From contig JAMPFM010000005.1 of assembly GCA_023664455.1 (NCBI GenBank), positions 30,838-94,837 on the forward strand: 64,000 nucleotides of DNA, in the 5' to 3' direction. Source of the DNA: Blautia sp. (GTDB taxonomy: Bacteria > Bacillota > Clostridia > Lachnospirales > Lachnospiraceae). This document shows, in pieces, positions 1 through 9,474 of the stretch (the stretch's first letter is position 1; every line of letters begins with the position of its first letter). The position numbers and the translations under genes were made by a program. A model generated the notes under the pieces. The model was not told where the DNA came from and searched no databases. It saw nothing but the letters and a program-made list of their open reading frames with translations.

Positions 1-157
1 ATTCGACGCCGTCCGTCTCGCCCACACGCGGTTTGCGCGTCGTCGCCGACACCGATAAGGCATAATTATCATACTCCTGCAGCAGTTTCTTCATCAACGT
101 TCCTTTACCCGCTCCCGAAAAGCCGGATATGACAATCAAAATTCCTTTATCCTTCAT
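1..157 (-). CDS. gmk: Guanylate kinase (N-terminal part, cut by window edge)
   Basis: The visible 52 residues begin [20 protein letters not shown], with the P-loop GFSGAGKGT typical of guanylate kinase, and continue into [11 protein letters not shown], the GMP-binding start of the family. The enzyme phosphorylates GMP to GDP with ATP in the cytoplasm. The rest lies outside the window. Its start overlaps the end of remA by 11 bases, and yicC-remA-gmk is a common order in Clostridia, so the three genes are probably one transcript from the promoter at 1346-1374. Confidence 0.93.
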   Translation of the reverse strand, partial: MKDKGILIVISGFSGAGKGTLMKKLLQEYDNYALSVSATTRKPRVGETDGVE

Positions 158-410
158 CCGTATCTCCACTTTCTGTCTGCGCCCTGCCAGCAATCGTCTC
201 AGGAAGCAGCGCCGACAATACAATCTGGCTGTTTTCCATAATCAGTACCGCCTTGGTTTTTCTTCCCTGGGTCGCGTCAATCGCTGTCCCGTTTTCCTTT
301 GCCTTCTGCACGAGACGCTTAATCGGCGCGGAATCAGGACTGACTATTGCTATAATCTTCCCGGTATTGACAACATTGCCAAACCCTATATGAATGAGTC
401 TTCCCAACAT
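147..410 (-). CDS. remA: RemA/DUF370 family regulatory protein
   Basis: An 87-residue protein starting [20 protein letters not shown], which matches the RemA (DUF370) family. In Bacillus subtilis RemA is a small DNA-binding protein that activates extracellular matrix and osmoprotection genes; the role here is inferred from family membership. It lies 11 bases after yicC and overlaps the start of gmk. The length is normal for the family (about 85-90 residues). Confidence 0.9.
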   Translation of the reverse strand: MLGRLIHIGFGNVVNTGKIIAIVSPDSAPIKRLVQKAKENGTAIDATQGRKTKAVLIMENSQIVLSALLPETIAGRAQTESGDTDEG

Positions 411-421
411 CGCTCCCGCCT

Positions 422-1300
422 TTATTCAATATTCTGAATCTGCTCACGGACTTTCTCTATCTCGGTTTTCAGCTCTATGCCGCGGTTGGATACTTCCAAA
501 TCATTCGCCTTGGAAAGAATCGTATTGGCTTCCCGATTCATTTCCTGCGCGATAAAATCTAGTTTCCGCCCGATGCTCCCGCCCTGTATCAGACTATCCC
601 TGGTCGTTTCAATATGGCTTCTTAAACGCACCAGCTCCTCATCAACGCATACTTTATCCGCAAAAATGGTAACTTCCATCAGGATTCTGCTCTCATCTAT
701 CTGTGCATCTCCTAACAGCTCCTTCACCCTATCTTCCAGTTTCTCTCGGTATTCCTTCATGATTTCCGGCGAACGTGCGGCGATATATTCCACATGCTCT
801 AACATATCGTCCAGTTTGGCGACAAGGTCTTCTTTTAAATTTTCCCCTTCTTTGATCCGGCTCTCTACAAATCCTTCCGCCGCGCCCTGGATTGCCCTGC
901 GAAGCAGCTGCCACAGCTCTTCTTCGTCGATCGTCTGTTCTTCCATGCTCAGCACTTCGGGGTATCTGGATAAAACGGAAACCCTCACGTCGTTATCTAA
1001 AGAAAAATCTTCCGCCATCTGATTCAGATACCGCATATATTCGACGGCAAGCTCTTTATTATACTTCACGCAGACATTGGACTGGGTATAATCCTCATAA
1101 GTGATAAAAACGTCCACTTTGCCCCTCTGCATGTAGTTCTTTAATTCACTTCTGATTGCCGCCTCAAAAAAATTCAGTTTCTTCGGCATCTTCATATTAA
1201 TATCCAGATATCTATGGTTGACAGATTTCATCTCTACCGTGATCTTCCTATCCGCTTCGACAATCTCGCATCTGCCAAAACCGGTCATGCTCTTAATCAT
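422..1300 (-). CDS. yicC: YicC/YloC family endoribonuclease
   Basis: 292 residues starting MIKSMTGFGRCE, the hallmark N-terminus of the YicC family, and ending with the conserved ELKTEIEKVREQIQNIE. It has the family's usual length, with the conserved block GRKLDFIAQEMNREANTI near residue 250. YicC proteins are reported endoribonucleases implicated in RNA turnover. It is the first gene of the yicC-remA-gmk operon and has a strong sigma-A type promoter upstream. Confidence 0.92.
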   Translation of the reverse strand: MIKSMTGFGRCEIVEADRKITVEMKSVNHRYLDINMKMPKKLNFFEAAIRSELKNYMQRGKVDVFITYEDYTQSNVCVKYNKELAVEYMRYLNQMAEDFSLDNDVRVSVLSRYPEVLSMEEQTIDEEELWQLLRRAIQGAAEGFVESRIKEGENLKEDLVAKLDDMLEHVEYIAARSPEIMKEYREKLEDRVKELLGDAQIDESRILMEVTIFADKVCVDEELVRLRSHIETTRDSLIQGGSIGRKLDFIAQEMNREANTILSKANDLEVSNRGIELKTEIEKVREQIQNIE

Positions 1301-1345
1301 AGTTATCCCCCAGAATCCTAATTCCCCGTGTGTACAACCGATAAT

Positions 1346-1374
1346 ATTATAGAATAATCCGTCTTTCTAGTCAA
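1346..1374 (-). promoter_or_regulatory. Sigma-A type promoter of yicC-remA-gmk
   Basis: Read on the minus strand, TTGACT (1374-1369) and TATAAT (1351-1346) are separated by exactly 17 bases, about 45 bases upstream of the yicC start. This is a near-consensus housekeeping promoter. Confidence 0.8.
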
Positions 1375-1542
1375 GCGGACGTTTTGGTGACTTCTGGCGC
1401 GGATTGACAGGTTTTTGCCCAGTTGATGTATTCTCTCTGTTGTATTTATCTATTTTTCTTTTCTGATTCACTTGTATAAATAAGAAAAAAGGACTACAAT
1501 GGAATAGTAACTATTTAACACACTCTTCAGAGGAGGATAAAA

Positions 1543-3579
1543 ATGGGGGAGAAAAAAAAGAAACCCGAAAAGGGAAGGAAACGAATTGCCGATGAAATCT
1601 TGTCCCAGATTGGCAAAAGCGTTGTCCTTGTATTTGTAATCGTAGCAATCGTTGCTATATGTATGGTATGGTGGGCAATCATGACGTCAAAGGAAAAGGA
1701 GCTGACACTGGAGTCCCGGTCCGCGGCGCATCAGTTAAGCGGCTTCTTTGATCAATATACGAAAAGTGTAGAACATCTTGCTGTCAACCCGGAAATACGA
1801 AACGTATTGACTAATACCAAAGCCGGCGGCGATATCCTGCAGACGGAAGGAATCGATACCGTTGTCAAGAATCTTGCCGATATCGTCGGCACGGATCCTG
1901 AAAACATTATGACCGCCTGGATTGCAGACTTAGACGCCAGCGTGCTGACGCAGTCCGATGGTTACACATCGGGCGATGACTGGGTTATTACCGGTCGTGT
2001 ATGGTACTCCTGCATTGAAAGCGGGGAAACCATTCTGACAGAACCCTATGTGGACCCTAGTACCGGAAAGACCATTTTAAGTGCAGTGGCCCCAGTCTAT
2101 GACGGCGACACCAAAGAAGCGCTCGGTGCGGTAGGTCTGGACGTTTCCCTTGACCAGATGACAAATGTCATGAGTGAATATCAGATTGGGAAAAAAGGAT
2201 ATGTTCTGCTTTTGTCCGATCAAGGTTCCATCCTGTATCATCCGCAGAGTGATATGCTGCAGCAAAATATCGCCGATTTGAACATCTCGCAGAACGTGAA
2301 AGATGCAGTAGTTACAAATGAAGACCTTTTCACAAAATATACGATAAACGGCGTATCGAAATATGGTATGATTGGTTCCGTAGGTGACACGGGCTATACC
2401 GTTATCAGCAACCTGCCGATGTTAGAATACTATTCCATGCTCATCGGAATGGTTATCGCACTCATTGTTATCTTTATCATAGGTATCTTCTTAATTGCGC
2501 TCAGCATCAAGAGAAGCGCCGCAAACCTGACCAAACCGATTCTGGAGCTGAATCAAACGGCACAGCAGCTTGCTGCCGGAGATTTGGACGTGCATCTTGA
2601 TATCACGGCGGAAGATGAAATCGGCGAGCTTGGGGATTCGATTTCCAAGACCGTAAGACGGCTGAAAGAATACATCGTATACATAGACGAGACTTCCGAG
2701 ACGCTTGCGCGGATTGCAGACGGAAAACTACAGATTCACTTGAAAAACGATTATGTAGGCGAATTTCAGAAAATCAAAATCGCGCTGCTCAATATCTCTT
2801 CTTCCATGAATAAAGTCATGGAAGGCATCAACGAAAGCTCTGAAAAAGTATCCATCGGAGCCTCCGAACTTGCAAACGCTTCCCAGGTACTTGCAGAAAG
2901 CGCAGAGATGCAGGCGGCGTCCGTACAAGAGCTTGCTGCAACCACTAATACAGTCGCGGATCAGGTAGAAAGCAGCCACAAAGAGGCAGAAGCTTCCGCA
3001 AAGGCAACCGCCCAAGTTACAACCATGATGGAACAGAATCAGGACAAGATGAAGATGATGATGGAAGCCATGAATGAAATCCGTCAGACGTCCCAGCAGG
3101 TAGTCGGAATCATCCAGACAATCGAAGAAATTGCGGACCAGACAAACCTTCTGTCCTTAAATGCTTCTATAGAAGCTGCCCGCGCCGGGGAGGCTGGAAG
3201 AGGCTTTGCAGTTGTCGCTGACGAAATCGGCAAGCTGGCGCTAGAAAGCTCCAAGGCAGCAAGCATGACCAGAGATTTAATTGGTGTATCTATGGAAGAA
3301 ATTAACAAAGGAAATACCATTGCAACCGATGTCATGGCTTCCTTAGAAGAATCCGTAAATGCGGTAGACCGTGTCAACGATTTGATTAAGAATACGGCTG
3401 AAAACGCTGCATTACAGGCGGAAAGCATGGAACAAATCCGTATCGGCATCGAAGAAATTGCCCGCGGCATTCAGGACAACTCCGCAGCCTCAGAAGAGAC
3501 TTCTGCAACTTCAGAAGAACTGGCTTCCCAGGCTGAAACACTGAATGAAATGGTACAGAAATTTGAATTATGTAAATAA
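1543..3579 (+). CDS. Methyl-accepting chemotaxis protein with periplasmic-type dCache sensor
   Basis: 678 residues. A basic cytoplasmic N-terminus is followed by a membrane segment at about 24-47, an extracellular sensor domain at about 50-295 of Cache/PDC type (it contains WVITGRVWYSC and TGKTILSAVAPVYD), a second membrane segment at about 296-324, a HAMP domain (to about 385), and a signalling domain whose hairpin tip reads EIADQTNLLSLNASIEAARA. The ligand cannot be told; dCache receptors often bind amino acids or other small metabolites. The start has an AGAGGAGG ribosome site 8 bases upstream. A TTGACA at 1404-1409 upstream lacks a convincing -10, so the promoter is not assigned. No other chemotaxis gene is nearby. 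Confidence 0.93.
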   Translation: MGEKKKKPEKGRKRIADEILSQIGKSVVLVFVIVAIVAICMVWWAIMTSKEKELTLESRSAAHQLSGFFDQYTKSVEHLAVNPEIRNVLTNTKAGGDILQTEGIDTVVKNLADIVGTDPENIMTAWIADLDASVLTQSDGYTSGDDWVITGRVWYSCIESGETILTEPYVDPSTGKTILSAVAPVYDGDTKEALGAVGLDVSLDQMTNVMSEYQIGKKGYVLLLSDQGSILYHPQSDMLQQNIADLNISQNVKDAVVTNEDLFTKYTINGVSKYGMIGSVGDTGYTVISNLPMLEYYSMLIGMVIALIVIFIIGIFLIALSIKRSAANLTKPILELNQTAQQLAAGDLDVHLDITAEDEIGELGDSISKTVRRLKEYIVYIDETSETLARIADGKLQIHLKNDYVGEFQKIKIALLNISSSMNKVMEGINESSEKVSIGASELANASQVLAESAEMQAASVQELAATTNTVADQVESSHKEAEASAKATAQVTTMMEQNQDKMKMMMEAMNEIRQTSQQVVGIIQTIEEIADQTNLLSLNASIEAARAGEAGRGFAVVADEIGKLALESSKAASMTRDLIGVSMEEINKGNTIATDVMASLEESVNAVDRVNDLIKNTAENAALQAESMEQIRIGIEEIARGIQDNSAASEETSATSEELASQAETLNEMVQKFELCK

Positions 3580-3592
3580 CTTGTGTTATAAT
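3563..3592 (+). promoter_or_regulatory. Promoter for rqcH overlapping the chemotaxis gene end
   Basis: TTGAAT (3563-3568) and TATAAT (3587-3592) have 18-base spacing and overlap the last codons and stop of the chemotaxis gene. This would give rqcH its own transcript with a leader of about 100 nt that contains the hairpin at 3649-3680. Confidence 0.6.
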
Positions 3593-3648
3593 AAATGTGT
3601 ATTCCTATTATAATAGTAATCATAGGAAATATGTTTTCTCGTAAAATC

Positions 3649-3680
3649 TGAAATCCCCTGCCAGACGGCGGGGGATTTCC
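3649..3680 (+). terminator. GC-rich hairpin upstream of rqcH
   Basis: GAAATCCCCTGCC and GGCGGGGGATTTC pair around a four-base loop, followed by a short T-containing run. It can end the chemotaxis transcript, but it also sits in the leader expected from the promoter at 3563, so it could act as an attenuator. The same stem sequence recurs after rqcH at 5567. Confidence 0.6.
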
Positions 3681-3701
3681 TAAACTGGAAAAGGAGTCAT
3701 C

Positions 3702-5471
3702 ATGGCATTTGACGGCATTACCATTGCAAACATTGTAAAAGAACTGAATGATTGTCTGATTGGCGGACGAATCTATAAAATCGCCCAGCCGGAAACGGAC
3801 GAATTATTACTTACCGTAAAAAATAACAGCACACAATATCGGCTATTATTATCTGCGGACGCTTCTCTTCCACTTCTCTATCTGACAGAAAAAAATAAGC
3901 CAAGCCCGATGACCGCGCCGGGTTTTTGTATGCTGCTTCGCAAGCACTTACAAAATGCAAGAATCCTGTCAGTTACCCAGCCCGGTCTGGAGCGCATCGT
4001 ACAGATACACTTAGAGCATCTGAATGAACTAGGAGATCTATGCCGCAAAACCCTGATTATCGAAATCATGGGAAAGCACAGCAATATTATCTTCTGCAAT
4101 GACGAGAATCTTATCATCGACAGTATCAAGCATATTTCCGGTATGGTCAGCTCGATTCGGGAAGTACTGCCGGGCAAAGAATACTTCATTCCACAAACGC
4201 AGAAGAAAACTGACCCCTTTTCTTTGATTGACTCATGCAGTCAATCGGGTGGTCAGTCCCTAGAGGAATGTTTTCAATATCAACTGTCATCTTTTCCGGC
4301 TCCCATTTATAAGGCGCTCTACTGCGTCTATACCGGACTTTCTCCTGTCATGGCGCAGGAAATCTGTCATCGCGCCCAGATAGACGGCGATATGCCCACT
4401 TCTGCGCTGTCAGATACAGATTATCAAAAATTATATGCTGTTTTAACTTTTTTATTGCAGCAGATTCGAGAAGGTTCTTTTCAACCGAATATCATTTATG
4501 AGAAAAAAACGCCGATAGAGTTTGCCGCATTCCCGCTGTCCATTTACGCCGGGAAGGATAACACCTGCTTCTCTTCTATCAGCGAAGTCTTAGAACGCTA
4601 TTATGAGGAAAAGAATACCCTGACAAGAATCCGCCAAAAGTCCGCTGACCTTCGCAAAATCGTCCAGACGGCATTGGAGCGGAATATTAAAAAATACGAT
4701 TTACAAAAACGGCAGATACAGGATACGGAAAAACGCGACAAATACCGTATTTATGGGGAATTATTAAATACCTATGGTTATGGAATCCAGCCGGGCGCCA
4801 AGACTTTGGAAGCGTTAAATTATTATACCGACGAAATGATTACCATTCCCCTTGACGCTACGCTGACGCCTTCCGAGAACGCCAAGAAATATTTTGACAA
4901 ATACGGGAAACTAAAGCGTACCTATGAAGCCCTTTCCGAGCTGACACTTGAAGTCAAAGCGGAAATCGAGCACTTAGAGTCCATTTCTGCTGCTTTGGAT
5001 ATCGCCCTTGTAGAAGAAGACCTCGTCCAGATTAAGGAAGAATTGATTGAAAGCGGCTATATCCGCAGGAAAGGCGGCGGCAAAAAAAGTAAGATTACGA
5101 GCAAACCCTTCCACTATCTCAGCTCCGACGGTTTCCATATCTATGTGGGTAAAAATAACTATCAGAACGATGAGCTGACCTTTAAAGTCGCAACCGGCAA
5201 TGACTGGTGGTTCCACGCCAAGAAAAAGCCCGGCTCCCATGTCATCGTCAAAACGGAAGGGAAAGAACTGCCCGACCGCACATTTGAAGAAGCCGCCCGG
5301 CTCGCCGCATATTACTCCAAAGGAAGGGAGCAGGAAAAAGTAGAAATCGACTATCTGCAGAAAAAGAACGTGAAAAAGCCCAACGGTGCGAAACCCGGCT
5401 TCGTCGTATATTACACCAACTACTCTATGGCAATCGACTCCGACATTTCCGGGCTGCAGCAGATACCATAG
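3702..5471 (+). CDS. rqcH: RqcH (NFACT family ribosome quality control factor)
   Basis: 589 residues, full length for NFACT/Rqc2 homologues (formerly FbpA, fibronectin-binding protein). It begins MAFDGITIANIVKELND (NFACT-N); central helical segments form the coiled coil (about 290-430); and the C-terminal NFACT-R domain reads FHIYVGKNNYQNDELTFK with the conserved DWWFHAKKKPGSHV. In bacteria RqcH binds stalled 50S subunits and recruits tRNA-Ala to add alanine tails that mark nascent chains for degradation. A strong AAAGGAG ribosome site lies 6 bases before the ATG. It appears monocistronic, with hairpins on both sides. Confidence 0.93.
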   Translation: MAFDGITIANIVKELNDCLIGGRIYKIAQPETDELLLTVKNNSTQYRLLLSADASLPLLYLTEKNKPSPMTAPGFCMLLRKHLQNARILSVTQPGLERIVQIHLEHLNELGDLCRKTLIIEIMGKHSNIIFCNDENLIIDSIKHISGMVSSIREVLPGKEYFIPQTQKKTDPFSLIDSCSQSGGQSLEECFQYQLSSFPAPIYKALYCVYTGLSPVMAQEICHRAQIDGDMPTSALSDTDYQKLYAVLTFLLQQIREGSFQPNIIYEKKTPIEFAAFPLSIYAGKDNTCFSSISEVLERYYEEKNTLTRIRQKSADLRKIVQTALERNIKKYDLQKRQIQDTEKRDKYRIYGELLNTYGYGIQPGAKTLEALNYYTDEMITIPLDATLTPSENAKKYFDKYGKLKRTYEALSELTLEVKAEIEHLESISAALDIALVEEDLVQIKEELIESGYIRRKGGGKKSKITSKPFHYLSSDGFHIYVGKNNYQNDELTFKVATGNDWWFHAKKKPGSHVIVKTEGKELPDRTFEEAARLAAYYSKGREQEKVEIDYLQKKNVKKPNGAKPGFVVYYTNYSMAIDSDISGLQQIP

Positions 5472-5536
5472 GAATGCTATCCACTTCCCTATCAGAAGGC
5501 AATCCTGCAATACCGATTCTATAACACATGCTATAG

Positions 5537-5557
5537 GAAAATTGTGGAGCAATTTTC
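5537..5557. repeat. Small palindrome GAAAATTG..CAATTTTC
   Basis: Eight-base arms GAAAATTG and CAATTTTC flank a TGGAG loop just after rqcH. It belongs to a set of similar palindromes with AATTG/CAATT cores in this window (26106, 52357, 59585). Confidence 0.6.
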
Positions 5558-5566
5558 TTATTGTAC

Positions 5567-5616
5567 AAAAATCCCCCGCCGTTTCCAAAATTCCTGGAAA
5601 CCCGCAGGGGATTTTA
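5567..5616. terminator. Bidirectional terminator between rqcH and the coat-protein gene
   Basis: AAAATCCCCCGCC, then GTTTCCA, pairs with TGGAAAC and CCGCAGGGGATTTT, giving a long stem with A and T runs on its two sides. It lies between the convergent rqcH (+) and CotF-like gene (-) and can serve both. Confidence 0.8.
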
Positions 5617-5631
5617 ATGCATCATTGCTGT

Positions 5632-5892
5632 TTAAATTGTTTTTTCGGTAAATAAAGATTTCACATGGTCGATTTCCGCCTGTGTCGCTTTTGCTGCCGG
5701 CACATAATAGGATTTCTCACGCGCAATCTGATACAGCTCTTCCTGCGATTGTTCGCAGGCATTTCTAAACTGTTTCAAAGTCTGCTTCAGCTCTTTATTC
5801 TCAGTCTGCGGAATCATTTCCCCAAACCGTACCAACTCGCCGTTGATTCCCGTTAACGTATCTGCTACCATTGTTTTTTCCTGCATCTGCAT
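5632..5892 (-). CDS. CotF-family spore coat protein
   Basis: 86 residues starting MQMQEKTMVADTLTGING, with a helical body and the typical SYYVPAAKATQAEIDHV end seen in CotF-type spore coat proteins. The family is found in the coat of clostridial and Bacillus spores; the exact role is unknown. A GGAGGG ribosome site lies 9 bases before the ATG. The gene follows the 61-residue gene at 5911 by 18 bases, so the two are a pair. Confidence 0.75.
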   Translation of the reverse strand: MQMQEKTMVADTLTGINGELVRFGEMIPQTENKELKQTLKQFRNACEQSQEELYQIAREKSYYVPAAKATQAEIDHVKSLFTEKTI

Positions 5893-5910
5893 CTTACACG
5901 CCCTCCATTT

Positions 5911-6096
5911 CTAACCCAGAAAATCCATTAATTTTTGTTTGTTCTGCATTGCCGACTGCGCGCCTTTTTCAAAAAACTGCTTTACCTGACTGTCTGTTGC
6001 GCACTCTGCGTATTCTTTCATTTTGCAGTGGGTGACGTCATATCCGCCCATGAGGTGACGGAGATTCTGTAATTCAAGCTCTGATAAATTTGCCAA
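5911..6096 (-). CDS. Small CotF-like/coat-associated protein
   Basis: 61 residues starting MANLSELELQNLRHLMGGYD, all helical in appearance, with a Cys pair (HCKMKEYAEC) and the end QNKQKLMDFLG. It resembles the short helical coat proteins commonly paired with CotF genes in Clostridia. It precedes the 86-residue coat protein gene in the same direction. Function is inferred from the pairing only. Confidence 0.6.
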   Translation of the reverse strand: MANLSELELQNLRHLMGGYDVTHCKMKEYAECATDSQVKQFFEKGAQSAMQNKQKLMDFLG

Positions 6097-6201
6097 TGTT
6101 AATCCCTCCTGATTCTGATTTGCATAATTGTATCAATGTTATTATTTCTCATTGGCAAAGCTTTATGCACGGGAAATAGAAATGATTTTTAATAACTAAT
6201 G

Positions 6202-7866
6202 TTATTTTATTTCATCAGACACAGATTTCATCAGATGTAGTTTTTTCGCGATACGCACCAGCATCGCTCCTTTGGGGAAATTCAGCAGCTCGGACTCTTC
6301 CACCGCTCCCAGCCTGATAATGAGGACAAAATAAACCATCACAGCAGCCCCTATCGCCACAAGCAACGAAATTCGGTTCAGGTTTATGAGATAATAGACG
6401 CCCTGATAAACGCCGTATGCCACGATACCCATGCAGACAGCGGCGATTCCGGGTTTCAGATAGGTCTTAATAACATCTTCACGATACCGCAGATATCTTT
6501 TGACTGCGGCATGGTTTAAAATACACATAATCAGGGAATAAACGATATTCGCCACCGCCAGCGCACTCAGATTTAAGTCCGTGTACAAAAGCAGCGCCGC
6601 CAGAATCCCTGTCTGTAAGACAAGCGATATCGAGGCATGGACGACCGGAAGATTGACCTTACCCATCCCCTGCAGGACAGCGTTGGTCAAAGTGGACAGA
6701 CCATAGAAAATAACGGTGACGGCAAGAATCCTAAGCAGCCCTGCCGCCGTATCCAGCGCCTCCTTCTGCGGAAAGATAAACTGAACGATGGGTTTGGGCA
6801 GTACAAACAGACCAACCGCACAGGGAATCGCCAGAAGCATCGTAAGCTGAATCGCCTGTCCCACCTTATGCCTGGTCTCTTTCTTATTGCCGACTGCAAA
6901 AGAAGAGGCAATCCCCGGTATCGAAGCGGAAGACATAGAAGAGGCAATCGCAATCGGGATATTGACAATGGATATCGCCTGGGTTGCAAAAATGCCATAC
7001 TGAATCGCTGCCGTAGACTGATCCATTTCCGCCACATACTTCATGACTTTCTTATAGATAGTCATATTGACCGCCGTAGAACAATTATAAATGAAAGTGC
7101 TTAGAATAAATGGGGTAACGGTTGTTATTATTATTTTAAAAATTTCCTGATAGCTTTCTAGATGGGTTGTATGGTCCCTCTGGATTCTTTTTCGGAAAAA
7201 ACTGCCGTTTAACCGATACATGCCGAACATAAAAAGAAGCGCTGTCAAAACGCCGGCGCCCGTTCCTAATGCACTGCCAGAAGCGCCGTAAATCGCCTTC
7301 GTCGTATCGCCTTTATCCGCCACCGTGCCGATTAACAGATACGCCGCCAGCATACTGACCACTGCATTCAAAAGCTGTTCCAATACCTGGGAAATCGAGG
7401 TGTGGACCATAGAACCGTGCGCCTGAAAATACCCTCTCAGAACGCCTAATAGCCCGGAAAAAAAAATAGTCGGCGCAAACACGCGCAACACCATGACCGC
7501 ATTACTTTCCACCAGGAAAGAGGCAGCAAAAAACGTCAGAATAGACGCAATTCCCCCTACCACAATGACATAAATCAGCGCACACTGAAATACCCTCTGG
7601 GCATTTCGATATTCTTTATAAGCCAATCGCTGCGCAATGACTTTTGAAATGGCAGAGGGTATACTATACGAAGAAACCAATAAAATAATGGTATAAATAT
7701 TAATGGCGCTGCTATAATATCCGTTTCCTTCCAGTCCAATGATACTGGTTAAAGGACTGCGATATAACAAACCAATGATTTTAACGATAATGCCGGCTGT
7801 CGCAAGGATGCCGGCCTGAAGCACAAAACTATCCTTCTTCTTCTGTTGTGCCATATTCGTTTCCAT
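6202..7866 (-). CDS. SpoVB/MurJ-type polysaccharide flippase (MOP superfamily)
   Basis: 554 residues with about 14 hydrophobic segments. The N-terminus reads FVLQAGILATAGIIVKIIG and SIIGLEGNGYYSSAINIY, as in the SpoVB/YtgP branch of oligosaccharide flippases. Such proteins move lipid-linked cell-wall precursors across the membrane; SpoVB acts in spore cortex formation. Substrate and paralogue assignment cannot be decided here. The gene follows glgA by 6 bases and is probably co-transcribed. The start could be either of two nearby ATGs (7866 or 7854). Confidence 0.85.
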   Translation of the reverse strand: METNMAQQKKKDSFVLQAGILATAGIIVKIIGLLYRSPLTSIIGLEGNGYYSSAINIYTIILLVSSYSIPSAISKVIAQRLAYKEYRNAQRVFQCALIYVIVVGGIASILTFFAASFLVESNAVMVLRVFAPTIFFSGLLGVLRGYFQAHGSMVHTSISQVLEQLLNAVVSMLAAYLLIGTVADKGDTTKAIYGASGSALGTGAGVLTALLFMFGMYRLNGSFFRKRIQRDHTTHLESYQEIFKIIITTVTPFILSTFIYNCSTAVNMTIYKKVMKYVAEMDQSTAAIQYGIFATQAISIVNIPIAIASSMSSASIPGIASSFAVGNKKETRHKVGQAIQLTMLLAIPCAVGLFVLPKPIVQFIFPQKEALDTAAGLLRILAVTVIFYGLSTLTNAVLQGMGKVNLPVVHASISLVLQTGILAALLLYTDLNLSALAVANIVYSLIMCILNHAAVKRYLRYREDVIKTYLKPGIAAVCMGIVAYGVYQGVYYLINLNRISLLVAIGAAVMVYFVLIIRLGAVEESELLNFPKGAMLVRIAKKLHLMKSVSDEIK

Positions 7867-7872
7867 CCATCC

Positions 7873-9318
7873 TTAGCCGATTAGCCAATCATACATTTCC
7901 TGATATTTCCTTGCGGATACATGCCATGAGAAATCCATCGCCATAGCACGGTCCACGATTTTGTTCCATTCCCGTTTATAATCATAATAAATGCGTTCCG
8001 CGTACCGGATTGTATTTAACATATCATGCGCATTATAATTCTGGAAGCTAAATCCTGTGCCAGTGCTCTCATACTCATTATATGGCTGCACGGTATCCTT
8101 CAGACCGCCTGTCTCACGGACAATCGGAACGGTTCCATAGCGTAAGGACATCAACTGGCTAAGTCCGCAGGGTTCAAACAATGACGGCATTAAAAAGGCG
8201 TCGCTTGATGCATAAATCTTATGGGACAACGCATCAGAGTAATAAATATTGGCAGAAACTTTGCCATGATATTTCCAGTCAAAATGACGGAACATATTCT
8301 CATACTGCTCTTCACCAGTTCCCAGCACTACAATCTGCACATTATCCTGACAGAGTTCATCCATCACATAGGAAATCAAATCAAAGCCTTTCTGTCCCGT
8401 CAGTCTGGATACGATACCAATCATCATCGCTTTATCGTCCCGGTTTAATCCCAGCTCTTCCTGCAGCGCCCGTTTATTTTTGACTTTTTCTTTACGGAAA
8501 TTCACTGCATTATAGGAATGCGCAATATGTTTGTCCGTTTCAGGATTAAATTCATCATAGTCGATACCGTTTACAATCCCGCGCAAATCATGGTTACGCG
8601 CACACAACAGACCGTCTAAGCCTTCCCCATAAAAGGCTGTCTTAATTTCCTCAGCATAGGTATCGCTGACCGTCGTAATCGCGTCCGCATAAACGAGACC
8701 GCCTTTTAACAGATTGGCGTCCTTATAGGCTTCCAATTTATCCGAGGTAAAGAAATAGCCCGGCAGACCGGTAATCTCTTTTACTTCCTTCACACTCCAT
8801 TTTCCCTGGAATTTCAGGTTATGGATTGTCATGACAGTCTTAATTCCCCGGTAAAACTCGCCACCCTGGAATCTTTCTTTCAAATAGACCGGAATCAGAC
8901 CGGTCTGCCAGTCATGGCAATGTATCAGATCCGGACGAAAATCAATCACTGGCAGAATGGACAACGCCGCTTTGCAGAAATACGCATATTTCTCGATTTC
9001 AAACAAAGCATTATCACTATACGGTCTGAATCCATTGAAATACCCTTCATTGTCGATTAAATAGTATTTCACACCGTCTACTTCCGCTTCCATAATGCCC
9101 ACATATTCATTCCGCCAATGGAAATCCATATAAAAATGAGTCCTGTACTGCAGCCTATCCTTCATTTCCTGTGTCATACAGTTGTATTTCGGAATGATAA
9201 CCCTTACGTCAAAGTACTCTTTATCAATGCACTTGGGCAAAGAGCCTACCACATCCGCCAAACCGCCCGTTTTGATAAACGGTACACCTTCCGACGCAAC
9301 AAACAAAACCTTCTTCAT
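7873..9318 (-). CDS. glgA: Glycogen synthase (ADP-glucose type)
   Basis: 481 residues from the chosen start. The N-terminus MKKVLFVASEGVPFIKTGGL holds the KTGGL sugar-nucleotide motif. The C-terminal GT-B half has SLFEPCGLSQLMSLRYGT with the conserved EPCGLSQ signature of GT5. The enzyme extends alpha-1,4-glucan from ADP-glucose. The ATG at 9318 is preferred over the in-frame one six codons upstream because GGAGGG lies 7 bases before it and would fall inside the longer version. No other glg genes are in the window. Confidence 0.93.
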   Translation of the reverse strand: MKKVLFVASEGVPFIKTGGLADVVGSLPKCIDKEYFDVRVIIPKYNCMTQEMKDRLQYRTHFYMDFHWRNEYVGIMEAEVDGVKYYLIDNEGYFNGFRPYSDNALFEIEKYAYFCKAALSILPVIDFRPDLIHCHDWQTGLIPVYLKERFQGGEFYRGIKTVMTIHNLKFQGKWSVKEVKEITGLPGYFFTSDKLEAYKDANLLKGGLVYADAITTVSDTYAEEIKTAFYGEGLDGLLCARNHDLRGIVNGIDYDEFNPETDKHIAHSYNAVNFRKEKVKNKRALQEELGLNRDDKAMMIGIVSRLTGQKGFDLISYVMDELCQDNVQIVVLGTGEEQYENMFRHFDWKYHGKVSANIYYSDALSHKIYASSDAFLMPSLFEPCGLSQLMSLRYGTVPIVRETGGLKDTVQPYNEYESTGTGFSFQNYNAHDMLNTIRYAERIYYDYKREWNKIVDRAMAMDFSWHVSARKYQEMYDWLIG

Positions 9319-9474
9319 GAAATAACCCTCCAACATCCTGTAATAAAGTTACCCTACTAAAAGATTCTTCCCCGGCGCCACTTCTTAGCATGGCTCCATT
9401 TTAGTCACTTTAGTAATTATACCTCATTTTTGATAGTAATAAAAGGATTAATTTCCAAATAATTGATAAATTGT

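Noticed and set aside
1404-1432. TTGACA upstream of the chemotaxis gene as its promoter
   Set aside because: No good -10 at 16-18 bases; a sigma-D type promoter was looked for but not found either.
4974-5588. 204-codon minus-strand frame antisense to rqcH
   Set aside because: Shadow of the rqcH coding strand; no ribosome site, no family resemblance.
6637-7104. 155-codon plus-strand frame inside the flippase gene
   Set aside because: Arg/His/Asn-rich shadow composition, opposite to a well-supported gene.
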